From the NCBI RefSeq assembly GCF_040115645.1, contig NC_089557.1, positions 2,108,001-2,172,000 on the forward strand: a DNA stretch of 64,000 bases. The letters are read 5' to 3'. Under the pieces are notes generated by a model. That model searched no databases and was not told the origin of the DNA. It worked only from the letters and a program-made list of their open reading frames with translations. A program made the position numbers and the translations under genes. Origin of the DNA: Euwallacea fornicatus. Its lineage: Eukaryota; Arthropoda; Insecta; Coleoptera; Curculionidae. Each line of letters opens with the position of its first letter. Position 1 is the stretch's first letter. This document shows, one piece after another, positions 46,201 through 57,301 of the stretch.

Positions 46201-47631
46201 TCCTTTCCGATGTAATGGAATATGACTTTAATTGGACATTGGAGCAAATAGCCAGTAATGAAGATGCTAATATTAGTTTAGTTGGCAGAAAGTGGCAAGG
46301 TATTACCCAATCCTTAGAAATTGAATATTTCCCATGCTAATGCAATATTCAGACTTCATAAGAGATGGGACGTGGGAAGTAATGTCACATCCTTTCTGGA
46401 CGTATCCCTGCGAGTATAATATGATGCCTGATTATGCTCCCAATTTATTTGGGCTTCTTTCCAAGTCTGCAATGGTGATTTTCAAGGGAGATTTGAACTA
46501 TAGGTTGGTAGACCTCGCCATGGCGACGGTTCATTTTCCGAAAAGGCGATAATTCCTAAAAATTTTACTGCATTTGCATTCACACAGGTAAATAAATTCA
46601 TAAAATAGATTTGTTATTGCTCAGGCACCAGCGATACAAATTTTATGACACCATGAATATTTTATGATTTTATGACAGGGATTTAGTCGACCTTTTTGGC
46701 TCATGAGACCTTTTGTAATAAGCAACAAAGCTATACCTTTAGACCTCGTAGAAAACCTAAAGGAGGGTAATTTCATTAAGTTTGAATACCGAAGGTAAAT
46801 TTCGAATCGCTTATACAGTTATACAAATTGAACGGTGAAGCGTGAAAAAAAAGATAGGCGACGTTGTGGCTTTATTGCAGAATTAACCTGTAGAAATAAG
46901 AATATTCTAGGTAGAAATAACTCGTCATAAAATGCCATAAATTGGTTTTTGAATACAGAAAAGATTTTCAAAGGGAATTTATAACATTTTCCCAAAATTC
47001 ACGTTGAAGCATATCCACTGAATGGTGGCACAATGGGTTTATTGCAGGGCTAAACCAGCATAAGTAAGGATACTATAGGCAGAAATAAGTTACCCTAAAA
47101 TGGCCTGTGTCTTTGAATACAGAGAAGGAGAGTTAAAGGTAATTTGCCACTTTTCTAAAATTGGATGTTGAAGTATGTTAAGTAAATAGGTGGCACAATA
47201 GGTTTATTACAGGATTAAATTATTACAAGTAAAAAATGTTACAGGAAGGAACAAATCGTTATCATAAAAATATCTGTGCTTTTGAATGCAGAGGGAGAAC
47301 TTCAAACAGCATTTATCGCATTTTCTAAAATTGAACATTGAAGCATAACGAAAGAATAATTACCTTAATATTTCAATGTGTTATTTAAATTAATTAAAAA
47401 ACGTGTTCGTTTAGGAAGGTGTTTGGCGAAAAGAACTGGGATCCAACCACATCTCCTGAGATAGCTTTACAAGGTTTGGAACTCCGGTTATTAACTATAA
47501 GAACCATAAAAGCCGACATCATTTGTGGGCTGCAGCCTGGAACGGCAGAGAAATGTGAGAAAGAAGATGCAAAATGGATGGAAAACGGGAATTATGGCGT
47601 TATTCAGTATGTACCTGCTAAACAGCATTAG
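43290..47631 (+). CDS. ARMT1: Damage-control phosphatase ARMT1 (DUF89)
   Basis: Metal-dependent phosphatase of the DUF89 family that removes phosphate from sugar phosphates; the human form has also been reported to methylate PCNA. Exons: 43290-43339, 43393-43498, 43555-43787, 43840-44005, 45831-46002, 46060-46299, 46353-46503, 47415-47631. Total 445 codons with stop, near the human 441 residues. Motifs: RSFAYYTVKTRMP, LLSECYMYRRI, DLWGNKCDLSL, the metal/substrate block VLDNSGYELLTDL, KSIPWFLSDV, SHPFWTYPCEYNMMP, IFKGDLNYRK and TIRTIKADIICGLQPG. Intron 4 (1.8 kb) contains two DNA transposons; intron 7 (0.9 kb) contains an exon-like duplicate and a tandem repeat. AATAAA at 47747-47752. Confidence 0.94.
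44509..45503. mobile_element. Tc1-type TIR element in ARMT1 intron 4
   Basis: Left end CAGTTACTCATAAAATTGAG and right end (reversed) CAGTTACCCATCAAATTGAG are matched over about 90 bp, including GTATACMCCTAT and TTAACGATTT; the left end is preceded by TA. Span is about 995 bp. The CAGT start is typical of Tc1 elements. The interior shows no readable transposase, so it is a decayed or non-autonomous copy. Confidence 0.7.
45619..45761. mobile_element. MITE-like element in ARMT1 intron 4, 143 bp
   Basis: Ends match as inverted repeats (GGGGTATCCCAACAGGAACCGCCA against, reversed, AGGGTGTCCCACCGGCAACCGCCA), flanked by ATAT. The right end is the common TACAGGGTGTCCC terminus. It lies about 70 bp upstream of the exon 5 acceptor. 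Confidence 0.65.
46504..46794 (+). pseudogene. Exon-like open segments in ARMT1 intron 7 (possible exon duplicate)
   Basis: Two segments (46504-46587 and 46679-46794) are open and splice-compatible: CAG|GTAAAT ends the first in phase 0, TTATGACAG precedes the second in phase 0, and the second ends CGAAG|GTAAAT in the same phase as real exon 7. The second contains RPFWLMRP and ends KFEYRR, which loosely parallels HPFW and GDLNYR in exon 7. The KGDLNY block is lost. It may be a decayed duplicate of exon 7, an alternative exon, or an unrelated fragment. Confidence 0.38.
46857..47356 (+). repeat. Three diverged tandem copies of a 165-bp unit
   Basis: Copies start at about 46857, 47024 and 47189. 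Each has, in the same order, GGTGGCACAATRGGTTTATTRCAG (less exact in copy 1), a GTAGAAATAA-like block, CTTTGAATACAGAG, and TTTTCTAAAATTGRA followed by GTTGAAGYAT. Located in ARMT1 intron 7, just before the last exon. Confidence 0.75.
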
Positions 47632-48387
47632 TATGTGTTCAAGTCGTTTGGCATAAGTTTGGATCAACGATTTTTATTTTGTTATTTATGACTATCTGTG
47701 AACCAGTTGCAATGGATACGTGCAAATTTTACTTAGCAATTCTAATAATAAATGAATAATTTAACAGCCGTCAGTTAGTTCTTTCTGTTTTAGACTTAAA
47801 GGTTCTGTATCTGTACATTGAGATAACATATTTATTCTATGTTGATTATTCGTCCTTTTTTATGCTCAAAATGTCTTCTGAAAACTCATTCAAAGTTTGA
47901 AGATGATGAAGATTTTGAGAATCAAATATACAAACATCATTTTAGCCCCCCTTTTCATTCTGCCATTTATTACAGGACCTTTCAGGACATGTTCTATTTG
48001 CGCAGAAAAGATTTCTCACTTAATGGAGTGAGAACCTCCTTGCATAGGCTTATTTCAATAGATAAATATGCATTAAGCAATGTATAGGAAGTGCCTAATT
48101 TCTAAATCTTTCCAATCACGTTTCTCAAATCGTATAATAGAAAACACAATTTTACTTCAAACATTTTTTATTGAAAGAAATAAAAACATTGAACAAAGAG
48201 ACAATAACACTAATTTTAAGAAATTCGCAAAAATGCAAGAAAAGATTTAATTCTAAACTATGATTAAAAATGATAAAAGTGATGCTTTCAAATAGCAATA
48301 TTATTAATACTTTTTTATTTGAGTAACAAGGTACAACATACCTGTAAGCATAAAAGTAGAAACAATTTTTAAACAACCGTTACCTGC
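47632..48387. other. Convergent 3' region between ARMT1 and PARP1
   Basis: Holds the ARMT1 poly(A) signal (47747-47752) and a PARP1 one (minus strand, 48167-48172). An open frame at 47839-48087 has no homology or splice support. Confidence 0.5.
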
Positions 48388-51300
48388 TCAGTATTTGTAC
48401 TTGAAGTCAACTTTCAGCAAGTACTTAATATTCACTTGGGCCACGTCATAGACAATATATCTGGAAAGAACTAATTAAGGAAATACAGGATGTTAAAAGC
48501 CAAAGGTCACACGTATGCTTAAATGTAAAAGGATACTCGTTATATAATAGACTGCTCTCATCAGTGTTGGGCGCAGGCACTCCTTTACCCAAAGGAACAT
48601 CTATGTCCCCAATTTTCTTTGCAGCAGATGGATCTGGATGTGTCTTCCCACGACCCTTGACGCTGTGATGACCTTTAGGAAGTTTCTCTATATACTCCGC
48701 TGTATGTTTTTCCAACATCTAAGGAAATGTTAAGTGTGTATTAAACTTAAAACTGAATAGAATCAAATAGAATCGCTTACATTGCCCAAAGCTACATCGC
48801 ATAGGAGAAGCAAACCTGTGGTGTTGTTCATATTGGTGCAGCAATAATTGGCCGATTTTGAGACCATGTCCGCGAAGTAAATACCCTTTCCAAACATGTA
48901 CCCTGTTACTGGTGCTTCTGGCGGGGCAATTCTTAATCCCTGAAGAGAAATAATTAAATATTTCCTTAGCGAAGGTACAACAGAGAGTTTTTGCGGCCAC
49001 TTGTGATAATTGAATAGAATAACAATATTCAATTTTTTTTTCTCACACAGCTCAAACTTACCTGAGACAAAATTCCCGCGAAATTAGTGGTTCTCGAACC
49101 GTGCCATAAAAGCTGGCGATTTTGCAACTTCTTGAATGGCTTAAATCGCTTCTCCTCACCTTCCCGTTTAACTATAAACACCTGTAATTTAATATCATTT
49201 ATTTCTGCCTGAAATTCATGGTAAGCAACTCAAACTAACGTCCTGTACGTCCAATTCATAGCTTGTATGAGTAGCGGCATGAGTGTTCTTCACGTATTCG
49301 TGAATAATCTTGAACTCCTCGGATTCTGGATCTAATATCTCGATATGGGTCTTCAGTTGGATGTAGTAGCTGTCTACTGTGTGTTCTGAACCAGAAGATT
49401 TCATTAAATTGTAGGCAATCTCCATCTCCATTAAATTGTCCAGCATTTCGAGTTTTTGCTGTAAGAATAAAACCGCAAATTAGATGTTGTTAAAAGAATT
49501 TGTAACTTTCACCTTTATAAGCTCCTTCTCTTTGATGATTTGGACTTCGTTAATTCCAAAACTATGTGGTATAAGGGTGTAGAACTTATTGGTGGCTTCT
49601 ATTAACTTAGTTTCACTAGCTTTGTTATCTATTAAATCTTGGACCTCTGCTAACACACCATAGGCCTTTTGAATCTGTTTTTTGCTTAGCTTTCCCAGGG
49701 GCATTTTCTCAGTGTCAAGCTCAAATTCCAACATAAGTTTCTTCATTTGCTTTACGTCGAAAATTAAGTTTATTAAGCTCTACAAAAACATATGAACATA
49801 AAAAAACTTGAAATTTTTATAAAATTGCGCATATACTTGAATTTGCTTGGGTAATTTAGATTCAGTCTCTACAATTTCGAAGTTTTCAGCTGCGTCCTCC
49901 GCATAATCGATATCCACCGGACACATCCTGCCCGGCACTTTCATAAACGTATGCCGATTCTCCCAAAAATTACCAGTTTTTTCTTCGTAAAGGTCTTCAA
50001 ACGCTTTTTTGGCTTCGTGAAGAGTGCTCTTCTCCTCAGTTTTAACCCCACCGATAGTCGTTCCAATCCTACCCCATGCTCGGAATAACCAAAAGCGGTT
50101 CCCTTTATCTCCTTGGAGTAATTGCAACTTGTAGAAACTGTTTTTATTCTTTTGTACATCTGTGAGGCCTAAAACTGCTGTCCATTTCTCTTTGTGGGAG
50201 TCCTCATAAACATGGGCTTTGCATTCCAGGCCGCTGTCTGGATCTACTGCTGAACCACCTATTTGAATCAAATATTTTTTTTTTTTCAGGAACTAAGTCC
50301 AACTAGCAATGTTGTTTCGTTTTATGATAATGAGCGCAATCAACGATGTGAAAAATACATATAAAACGAGTTCTTTTAAGGGTAAAATTTTGATACAGTT
50401 TTACTTATCTTAAATGTTAAAACATCCGTAAAATCTTCAACGCACTTTAATGAGCATCCATTAATTGCGAAAAAAATTGTACTACCAAATTGTCAAGATT
50501 TTTACGAACATAATTCGCTCACCTTTGAGTTGCAATTTAATTTTGCTTGGAACAGCACTAACAAATCTGCTCTTTGATTTCAGAGCTGACCTACTACTGG
50601 AAGAAGGTTCAGGGGGTAAACGTGTCGCTGGCTAGAAATTAAAAGTAGTTATTCGCAAATCGAAATTTTAACTAAAATAAACCATTCACATCTGAGCCCC
50701 AAGTGCAGATGCTCTTCTTGGTAATTAAATCAGGAATTCTTCCAGCATAGTCTTTAGCTTCATCCACGAAATCTTCAGAGACCACGTGCACCTACGAGTA
50801 AAAATTTCAAAGAGAAATTCATCCGATTTGAAAAGTTAATAGATACCTGTTCAACTTCAGCCTCCTTAATGCGAGCGCCCATTTTCTCAACCATATCTTT
50901 ATTTGCAATAACTGCCATAATTGTGTTCGAAATTTTGGTCACTACTTTTCCTCCCAAAGATAAAATTTGTTTTTTTATTACATCCTTTCCTTTCTGTGGA
51001 GTTCCCAATATAACGAATTGCATTTCATAGAGCGCTGGCACAGCTCTTTTAACCTTCGGACTAAAAAATTATATCGTAATCAACGAACACATCAAATTAC
51101 AAATTCACAAACTTACGGCCCGTCTATCTCATCTTTGGCTTCCTTCTTTACACTCGTCGACGGATTTACGCTTTTAATTACCCTTTTTCTGGCCACATAT
51201 TTGTATTTTTTTAAAAAGGGATATTCTTTTTTCAGATTACTAGGAACGACAAAAGCAATTCGGTCCGGATCTTTAGTAACATTTGTACATTTAGCCCATT

Positions 51301-53148
51301 CGCTCAAATCTCCAGTACAACTGTAACCAGCTTTGTTGTACACTAGTTGGCCGTTGCACTCTTTAAAAAAACAGATATTATTGATGGGTATTTAATGCCT
51401 TCTTAAATCAACCTTTGCATCGTTTCAGCGCTCCAAAGGACATAATATCACTCAAATGATCATACATCCTTTCAACACCTGAGAGAACATCTTGGCCATT
51501 ACTCTCCAGAAGGGACGCCAATTGAGGCTTTGTTAATTCCTTCAACTTATCCCGATAGCCAAACATAACTTTGACTTGCGATCTATACTCTTTTTCGAAT
51601 GAATCATCTTCTAGTTTAACTTTCTTTACTTCAGGTAAGTCTTCCTGTTTTATAGCACTTCAATAAAATAAAGATATTTGTTGTCAGGATTAAGTAAAAT
51701 GCTAGGTTTTCTTACGGTAATACTTTTTTTGCTTCAGCTTGATCAGATTTCTCTAAACCCTTGAATCCTGGTATTTTATCAGCACTTTCATAATAGCCCA
51801 ATTCAGACCGAAGTTGAGCGAAACAGGTCAAATGGTGCCATTGATTTACACCTCCTATTTGTCTGCTGACATCTGACTCATAATCTTTTTTGGATACACG
51901 AACCTAACGTTTTCATACCACATTTCAATAACAAAAGCTGTATAGATATGGTATCGGTATTAAATGAAATTGTTCTTATTTATTTGTCATGTCGACCTAA
52001 ATTCTTATCGGAAATGTTAAAAATGTTAATAAAAATAAATATTATTTAACATAAAACTAATCTGATAGAGAAATATTCTTATTTTCCCGATTTTAAATAA
52101 GGTTGATTCAATTTAAAGACTGTTATTTATGTGGCTACCACTGTATATATATAAATCAAGTAAATTGTCATTTATGAGGATTTTTGGAGTCAGAATAAAT
52201 TAAATTCATAGGGGTGACATTAAAGAGATTTTTTTGAATTTTTATTTTAGTTGCTGTATAAGTCCACTTTTACATAACACTCATGGTAATAGGAAAACAG
52301 AATATATGTGAAGATGATAACAATTTGCTATCTTTGTACATATATATTAAGACGCATTAAGCACGGATTTAAGTTATAAGAATAATCTCATTAAATCCTG
52401 TTATAAGCTATAAACTATTGTCAATCAGGATCTGCTAAGTGAAATAAACCAATTATATTTTGGTTGTTAATCAAACTACCACCAGTGCGCCATGGCGTAA
52501 ATTAATTGTGGGGTCACTTAAGGGATAATTCCAGGGGTCCCCACTATTTTACACTCATCAATGCCCTCTCAGTTTTCTAATCAATTTTTTAAAAATAATT
52601 TCTTTCCTTTATATCTAACCAACTATTAAATTTTTTTGTCAACCCACCAAATACTAATTTGAATAAAAAAATACTCACCTCCCCCATTAAAATCTTCTGC
52701 TCACATCCCTTGCAAGTAGACCTACCGCTTTTGGCATATTCAATGACAAAATCCTTCAAAGCCAGTTGTTTAGACTTTGCTGCCTCTTTATCTGCAGGCC
52801 TCTTCTTTCCTTTAGTTTCTGGTAAGATTATCGAATCGCCTCCTACATTACTTTTAATACGATCTTGATCCTGCAGCCGCAAAGACTCAAAGTTCTCAAT
52901 ATCATCAGTGGTTTTTACTCGCTGCTTTTTGAAAAAGCATTCGAAGTGGAACCAGTTGGTTTGTTTGCCATCAAAGAAGGGTGACTGCAAAGAGTTAAGT
53001 TCGGAGTTTTAGAGTTCCTCAAAGGGTGTTTGGAACTTACTTGAGTAAGCGTGGCCATACGCAGTACCCCCTGAGAAATGGGCTGTTTGCATGATTTACA
53101 TTTTGAGCGGCCTGTTTTGGCGTATTCTGCACGATAAGGCAAATCCAT
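48388..53148 (-). CDS. PARP1: Poly(ADP-ribose) polymerase 1
   Basis: Nuclear DNA-break sensor that makes poly(ADP-ribose) from NAD+. Fifteen exons: 53041-53148, 52679-52984, 51716-51903, 51413-51657, 51117-51360, 50847-51060, 50690-50791, 50523-50631, 49837-50258, 49513-49779, 49240-49458, 49062-49181, 48781-48939, 48537-48718, 48388-48460. Product is 985 residues, close to Drosophila (994). Domain order: zinc finger 1 (CKSCKQPI, HFECFF), zinc finger 2 (RSTCKGCEQKI), PADR1/zinc 3 (RCKECNGQLV, YSCTGDLSEW), BRCT (LSLGGKVV), WGR (FRAWGRIGT), regulatory domain (MPLGKLSKKQI) and the ADP-ribosyltransferase domain with H-Y-E residues in LLWHGS, GIYFADM and LLYNEYIVYD. All are present, so an active enzyme is expected. 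The 0.78-kb intron after exon 2 holds nothing recognisable. Confidence 0.96.
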
Positions 53149-53555
53149 GCTTTAGGAAACAGAGGAATTTTTCTAAATCTTTTTGTTTAAGATGTTTTAT
53201 TCAGGTAACAGCATCACCAAATGCCGGTAAAAGAGAATCAACAAGCAAAAATGACAAATATGACATTCTCTAGACGTTTTTCCTCATGTTCACGTGAAGA
53301 GTCGTTCTTGTCTCATTAAAGTATCACATGATTTTCAATTGAAAGAGATGATTTTGAAATAGAAAAGTTCGAACTAAATGTATAAAATTAGGTTATGAAA
53401 TGTGAAAATATTTATATTTTTGGTATTTCAACAAATTATTATTTTCATTTTGCAGTAACATCCACTATTTTGTTTGATCATTTCTAGTTTTAAAGTAAAA
53501 TGCTAATTTAAATCTAAATTGAAATTTTTAAAGTGCTTAATCGCTAAAAGGTATC
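53149..53555. promoter_or_regulatory. Bidirectional upstream region of PARP1 and EXOSC7
   Basis: Only 407 bp separate the two divergent start codons, so the genes very likely share a promoter region. No specific motif can be assigned. Confidence 0.55.
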
Positions 53556-54797
53556 ATGTCCCTCTCCGAAGCCGAGAAAACCTTCATTTTACACGGAGTA
53601 GCTGTAAGTTTATGTCTTAATTTTTGAATCCTATTTAACACATTGTTCTCTGTAAAAGGAAAACTTCCGCATAGACGGACGAGACCGTGAGGGCTACAGG
53701 CCTATGGAAATAGAAACTGATATAGTCCAACATGCCTTTGGTTCTGCTAGGTTACGACTAGCAAACACTGACGTTTTGGTGGCCGTTAAAATTGAAGTCG
53801 ATACCCCACTGCCTGAGAAACCGTTTGAGGGGAAAATTGAATTTTTTGTCGATTGGTTAGTTTATTGCTCAATATTTTTATAATCTTCTACAGATGAAAT
53901 TAGGAAACTGTTATGATTTGCACTCCTCATTTGCCTCAATATTGAATCCAAGCAGTTAATCTTTCAGTATTCTACATGGCGTTTCAGTCTTAGACTGTGC
54001 CCTTTGAGAGGGTGGCAGAAAATATCATTACAATGTACATAAATATAAAGAGTGATTTGTATACATTTATGATTTGTCACTTTAGCTCTGCAAATGCAAC
54101 TCCTGATTTTGAAGGCAGAGGTGGGGAGGATTTAGCTGTTGAACTCTCAAATATTCTCTCATCAGCATATGGCTCATATAAGACTTTAGATTTACGAAAA
54201 CTTTGTATTTTAAAGGGAAAGAAGTGTTGGAAGCTGTTAGTTGATATATTAGTAAGTATTCTTATTTTTCACATTCCTCTTAAAAATAAAGGAAAAATTA
54301 AGATTCTAGAATGCGGCGGCAATTTATTTGACGCAGTATCGTTAGCTGTAAAAGCGGCCTTATACAACACTCAAGTACCGAAAATTCAAGCCGTCAATGT
54401 CGATGGGGATAACGTTGAAATTGAAGTATCTGATAACGTTTTTGATTGCGAAAGTTTGGATATCACAAATGCTCCAGTTTTGGTAATAATTAGTTAACAA
54501 AATCTTAATTATTACTCAGGCCTTAAACTTCTGTAGGTTACAGTATGTAAAATAGGAGAGTGCTGTATAGTAGACCCAAGCTTGGGTGAAGAGCAATGTA
54601 CAGTTGGTTCAGTAGTGGTGTCCGTATCAGGAGACAGTTTCAGCACAATCACCTCAATTGGGACAGGGTCTCTGCATGAAGAGACTTTATTTGAATGTTT
54701 AGATTTGGGTCAGAAAGTGGGAATTAGGTTGAATTCGGCTTTAATGGAGATTCTCAGCCAGATTCCTGCCCATCAAGACATTGGATTTCTGAAATAG
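53556..54797 (+). CDS. EXOSC7: Exosome complex component RRP42 (EXOSC7)
   Basis: Ring subunit (RNase PH fold) of the nine-subunit RNA exosome core, acting in 3'-5' RNA decay and processing in nucleus and cytoplasm; animal ring subunits are catalytically inactive. Exons 53556-53603, 53659-53855, 54086-54251, 54303-54482 and 54537-54797 give 283 residues (human 291). Motifs: MSLSEAEKTFILHGV, FRIDGRDREGYR, GSARLRLANTDVLVAVK, FFVDCSANATPDFEGRGG, ILECGGNLFDAVSLAVKAAL and VTVCKIGE, with the end QDIGFLK. AATAAA at 54822-54827, 25 bp past the stop. Confidence 0.95.
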
Positions 54798-55086
54798 TTT
54801 GTCAATATGAATTGAAAACGAAATAAACCTCATGTGCAAATGTTCTAAAACTAATAATTTTTACTACAAACGAGAAAACATTCATTAACGCTAATCAGTT
54901 AATCTTATAATACTATCAAATTAGAATGTAATGAAATTACTGATATTTATTATAAGTACTTAGGGAGAATAGATAAACAACGGTATATCTCGATAACTAA
55001 CGGTTTTATTGTATAATAATTAAAGGCAACAGAACAAGTATAAAAAAATGAACATAAATGAATACTTATAAAAATAAGAATTTAAT

Positions 55087-56723
55087 TTATTTCTTGAAGA
55101 TATAACTCTCAGCGCCTCCCCTTCCGAAGCCACCAGGGCCGAAGAGGGCTGAGTAGCAGGGGTTGTGGCAGTATGGCTTTCCTTCTCTCTCGGCGTGACT
55201 TCCAGGCGTTAAAGTCTTGTTGCATTTCTCGCACCTCAAGCAGGCCGAGTGCCAGTCTTTGCCTAGGGAGGTTTTGCGCTCGGCTGAAAGATTAAAACGG
55301 TTAAAAATCTATTTATAAACAATTGTCTATTTATCTCAGTCAGTATCTGCGTTCGTGACCCGATGACATAATTCCTACAAGATCTTAAAAACGTTTTCCT
55401 TTTAAGGTATCAATCTTTAATCCGGTATTGCCTACGTAATATTGTATCCGAATATAAATTGCGGCCAATTCCATCGGCAAATACGTTAGTTTAATAAATG
55501 GCCCATTCAAAACACAATGCATGATTCACGATGAAAAAAGGCGATGAATTTTGACCTTGCAAACGTTTTATTAAAATAGCGATTACCATATAGGAGCAAT
55601 TTGCATTAAAGAGAGCCACGACATAATGATGATTTAAAATTTCGTGAAAGATTACTCATTAATTCAGAATGATTTGTTTTTTAACGAAGAGGAATTCAGT
55701 TTTGGCGATAATGTTATTTATTTAGTGGGTGTGTCCGAGATATTGAAATTGTATCTATTTATTTTTGCATCATTTTTAAATATCATTTTAGTCTATTTAG
55801 CTTTGACTAAAACCAAATATTTACTTTTTATCAGTACACACATAAATAAGTAATCTTGTCTTCTTAAGCCCTAAAGCAAATTAAAATAATAACAAGGTAT
55901 TATAAGCACCGTAGAAACTCACTTATGTATGTCTTTATCAGATTCAAAATTTCTAGGAAATTTACATCTTTAATTATTTGTCATTTCGAATTCAAATTTT
56001 CAACGTAAAGTGTCTTAGTAGATATTTCACGTTAGTTAGGTTCTCAACTATATTTTAGATGACCTCCATAACATGTACCAAATCAATGATCAAGAAGGAT
56101 TGGAGGAAAATTAGTCATACAAAAGACCATTTTCTCCTAGAGACGTGTGCCTAAAACAACTTTACATCCACCTCTAGATTATTGCGCGGAATGATACCTA
56201 AAGCAATAAATTGCATAGAAGTAAATGAATGCGTGTAGCCCAAACGAATTAGGCACTTTTAACAGAAAACGGAAACAAGATTTTTTTTTCTTAAAATTAA
56301 TTCAAATTTTTAAGCAAATACCCTTTTCATAGATCGCAGAGATGTTTCATATGAAAGTTCGTTTCATTTTGATGCAAATTTTTAAAAAGTAAAATAATCC
56401 AAATTTTGCCGTAGAACTCAAAAATAAAATACAATCAAAATCAACGAAATGAGAGCAAAAACAAACGCAGGTTGCCCCCTTTTTGCATCAACCTCCACAA
56501 TTATTATTCAAGACTCATACATATAGAACAATCTTCTTTTGAAAACGGCCACTTCCACTATATGTACATAGATCCACAAAATGCAAATGGCCCATCTGAT
56601 ATCAGTTTTTGTTCCCAACCGTCCGCAGCACCTCTTTAAAACTTTTAATCCCTTTTAAAAGTAATAAAATATCAAATACATACCAAAATAAACAGGTTTT
56701 TCACACTTCGGACAGTTAGGCAT
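55087..56723 (-). CDS. CRIP1: Cysteine-rich intestinal protein-type single LIM protein
   Basis: Small LIM-domain protein, a zinc-binding adaptor of uncertain role. Exons 56684-56723 and 55087-55283 give 78 residues, matching vertebrate CRIP1 (77). One LIM domain: CPKC near the start, then HSACLRCEKC and CHNPCY, followed by the family tail FGPGGFGRGGAESY. The 1.4-kb intron is unusually long for this region and contains no recognisable element. Poly(A) signal on the minus strand at 55005-55010. Confidence 0.93.
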
Positions 56724-57301
56724 CTTACTTTAGGTACTACAAAACAACCGTGCTGGTGCCTGAACCTCTCTGACTGTACAGAGTATCTTCGATACCAAAC
56801 TAATGAAATGCCTTCGCCAGCAGGTTTTTCACTAAATAGGTATTCTCGTCGCTGACGCGCACTGCCGAATGATAAATAATGTTGTAATTCAGTGCTCGAT
56901 GTGATATACAGGCTGTCCCCACATTGTGTCTTTCTGATCCCTGTAATACTTATAATTTGAGGAATTCAATTTGGTGGATCGAGGTTACTACACCCTGCAA
57001 ATCAACATCCGCAGATTATCGCATAGATGTAGATAATGACAAGGCAGATATAGATAGTAATTGAACTTGAATTGGTCAAACATAACTAGTGCAAGCATTG
57101 TAAAAAACACAACTAGGTTTTTTGTCTAAGTATGTTTTATTGCGTAAAAAATAATACAAAATTGACTATTTACATTTTTTTAATAATGTTTAAAGCTTTC
57201 GTGGGTCTTAAAGGCTTGAAGCCCTAGACCATTTTTTGAAACGCTCCTTCAGGAAGTAAATACTTCCAATATTTAGAGCACTGCAGGTTGGAAGGACTAT
57301 T
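56724..57301. other. CRIP upstream region and CFAP52 3' region
   Basis: Contains the CFAP52 poly(A) signal (minus strand, 57136-57141) and probably the CRIP promoter. A CAGGCTGTCCC word near 56910 resembles a TE terminus, but no partner was found. Confidence 0.45.

Noticed and set aside
47839..48087. 82-codon plus-strand frame after ARMT1
   Set aside because: No homology, and it lies in the convergent 3' region with the ARMT1 poly(A) signal just upstream.
53997..54085. Upstream extension of EXOSC7 exon 3
   Set aside because: The frame is open but precedes the acceptor CACTTTAG; only splicing at 54086 gives the conserved FFVDCSA sequence.
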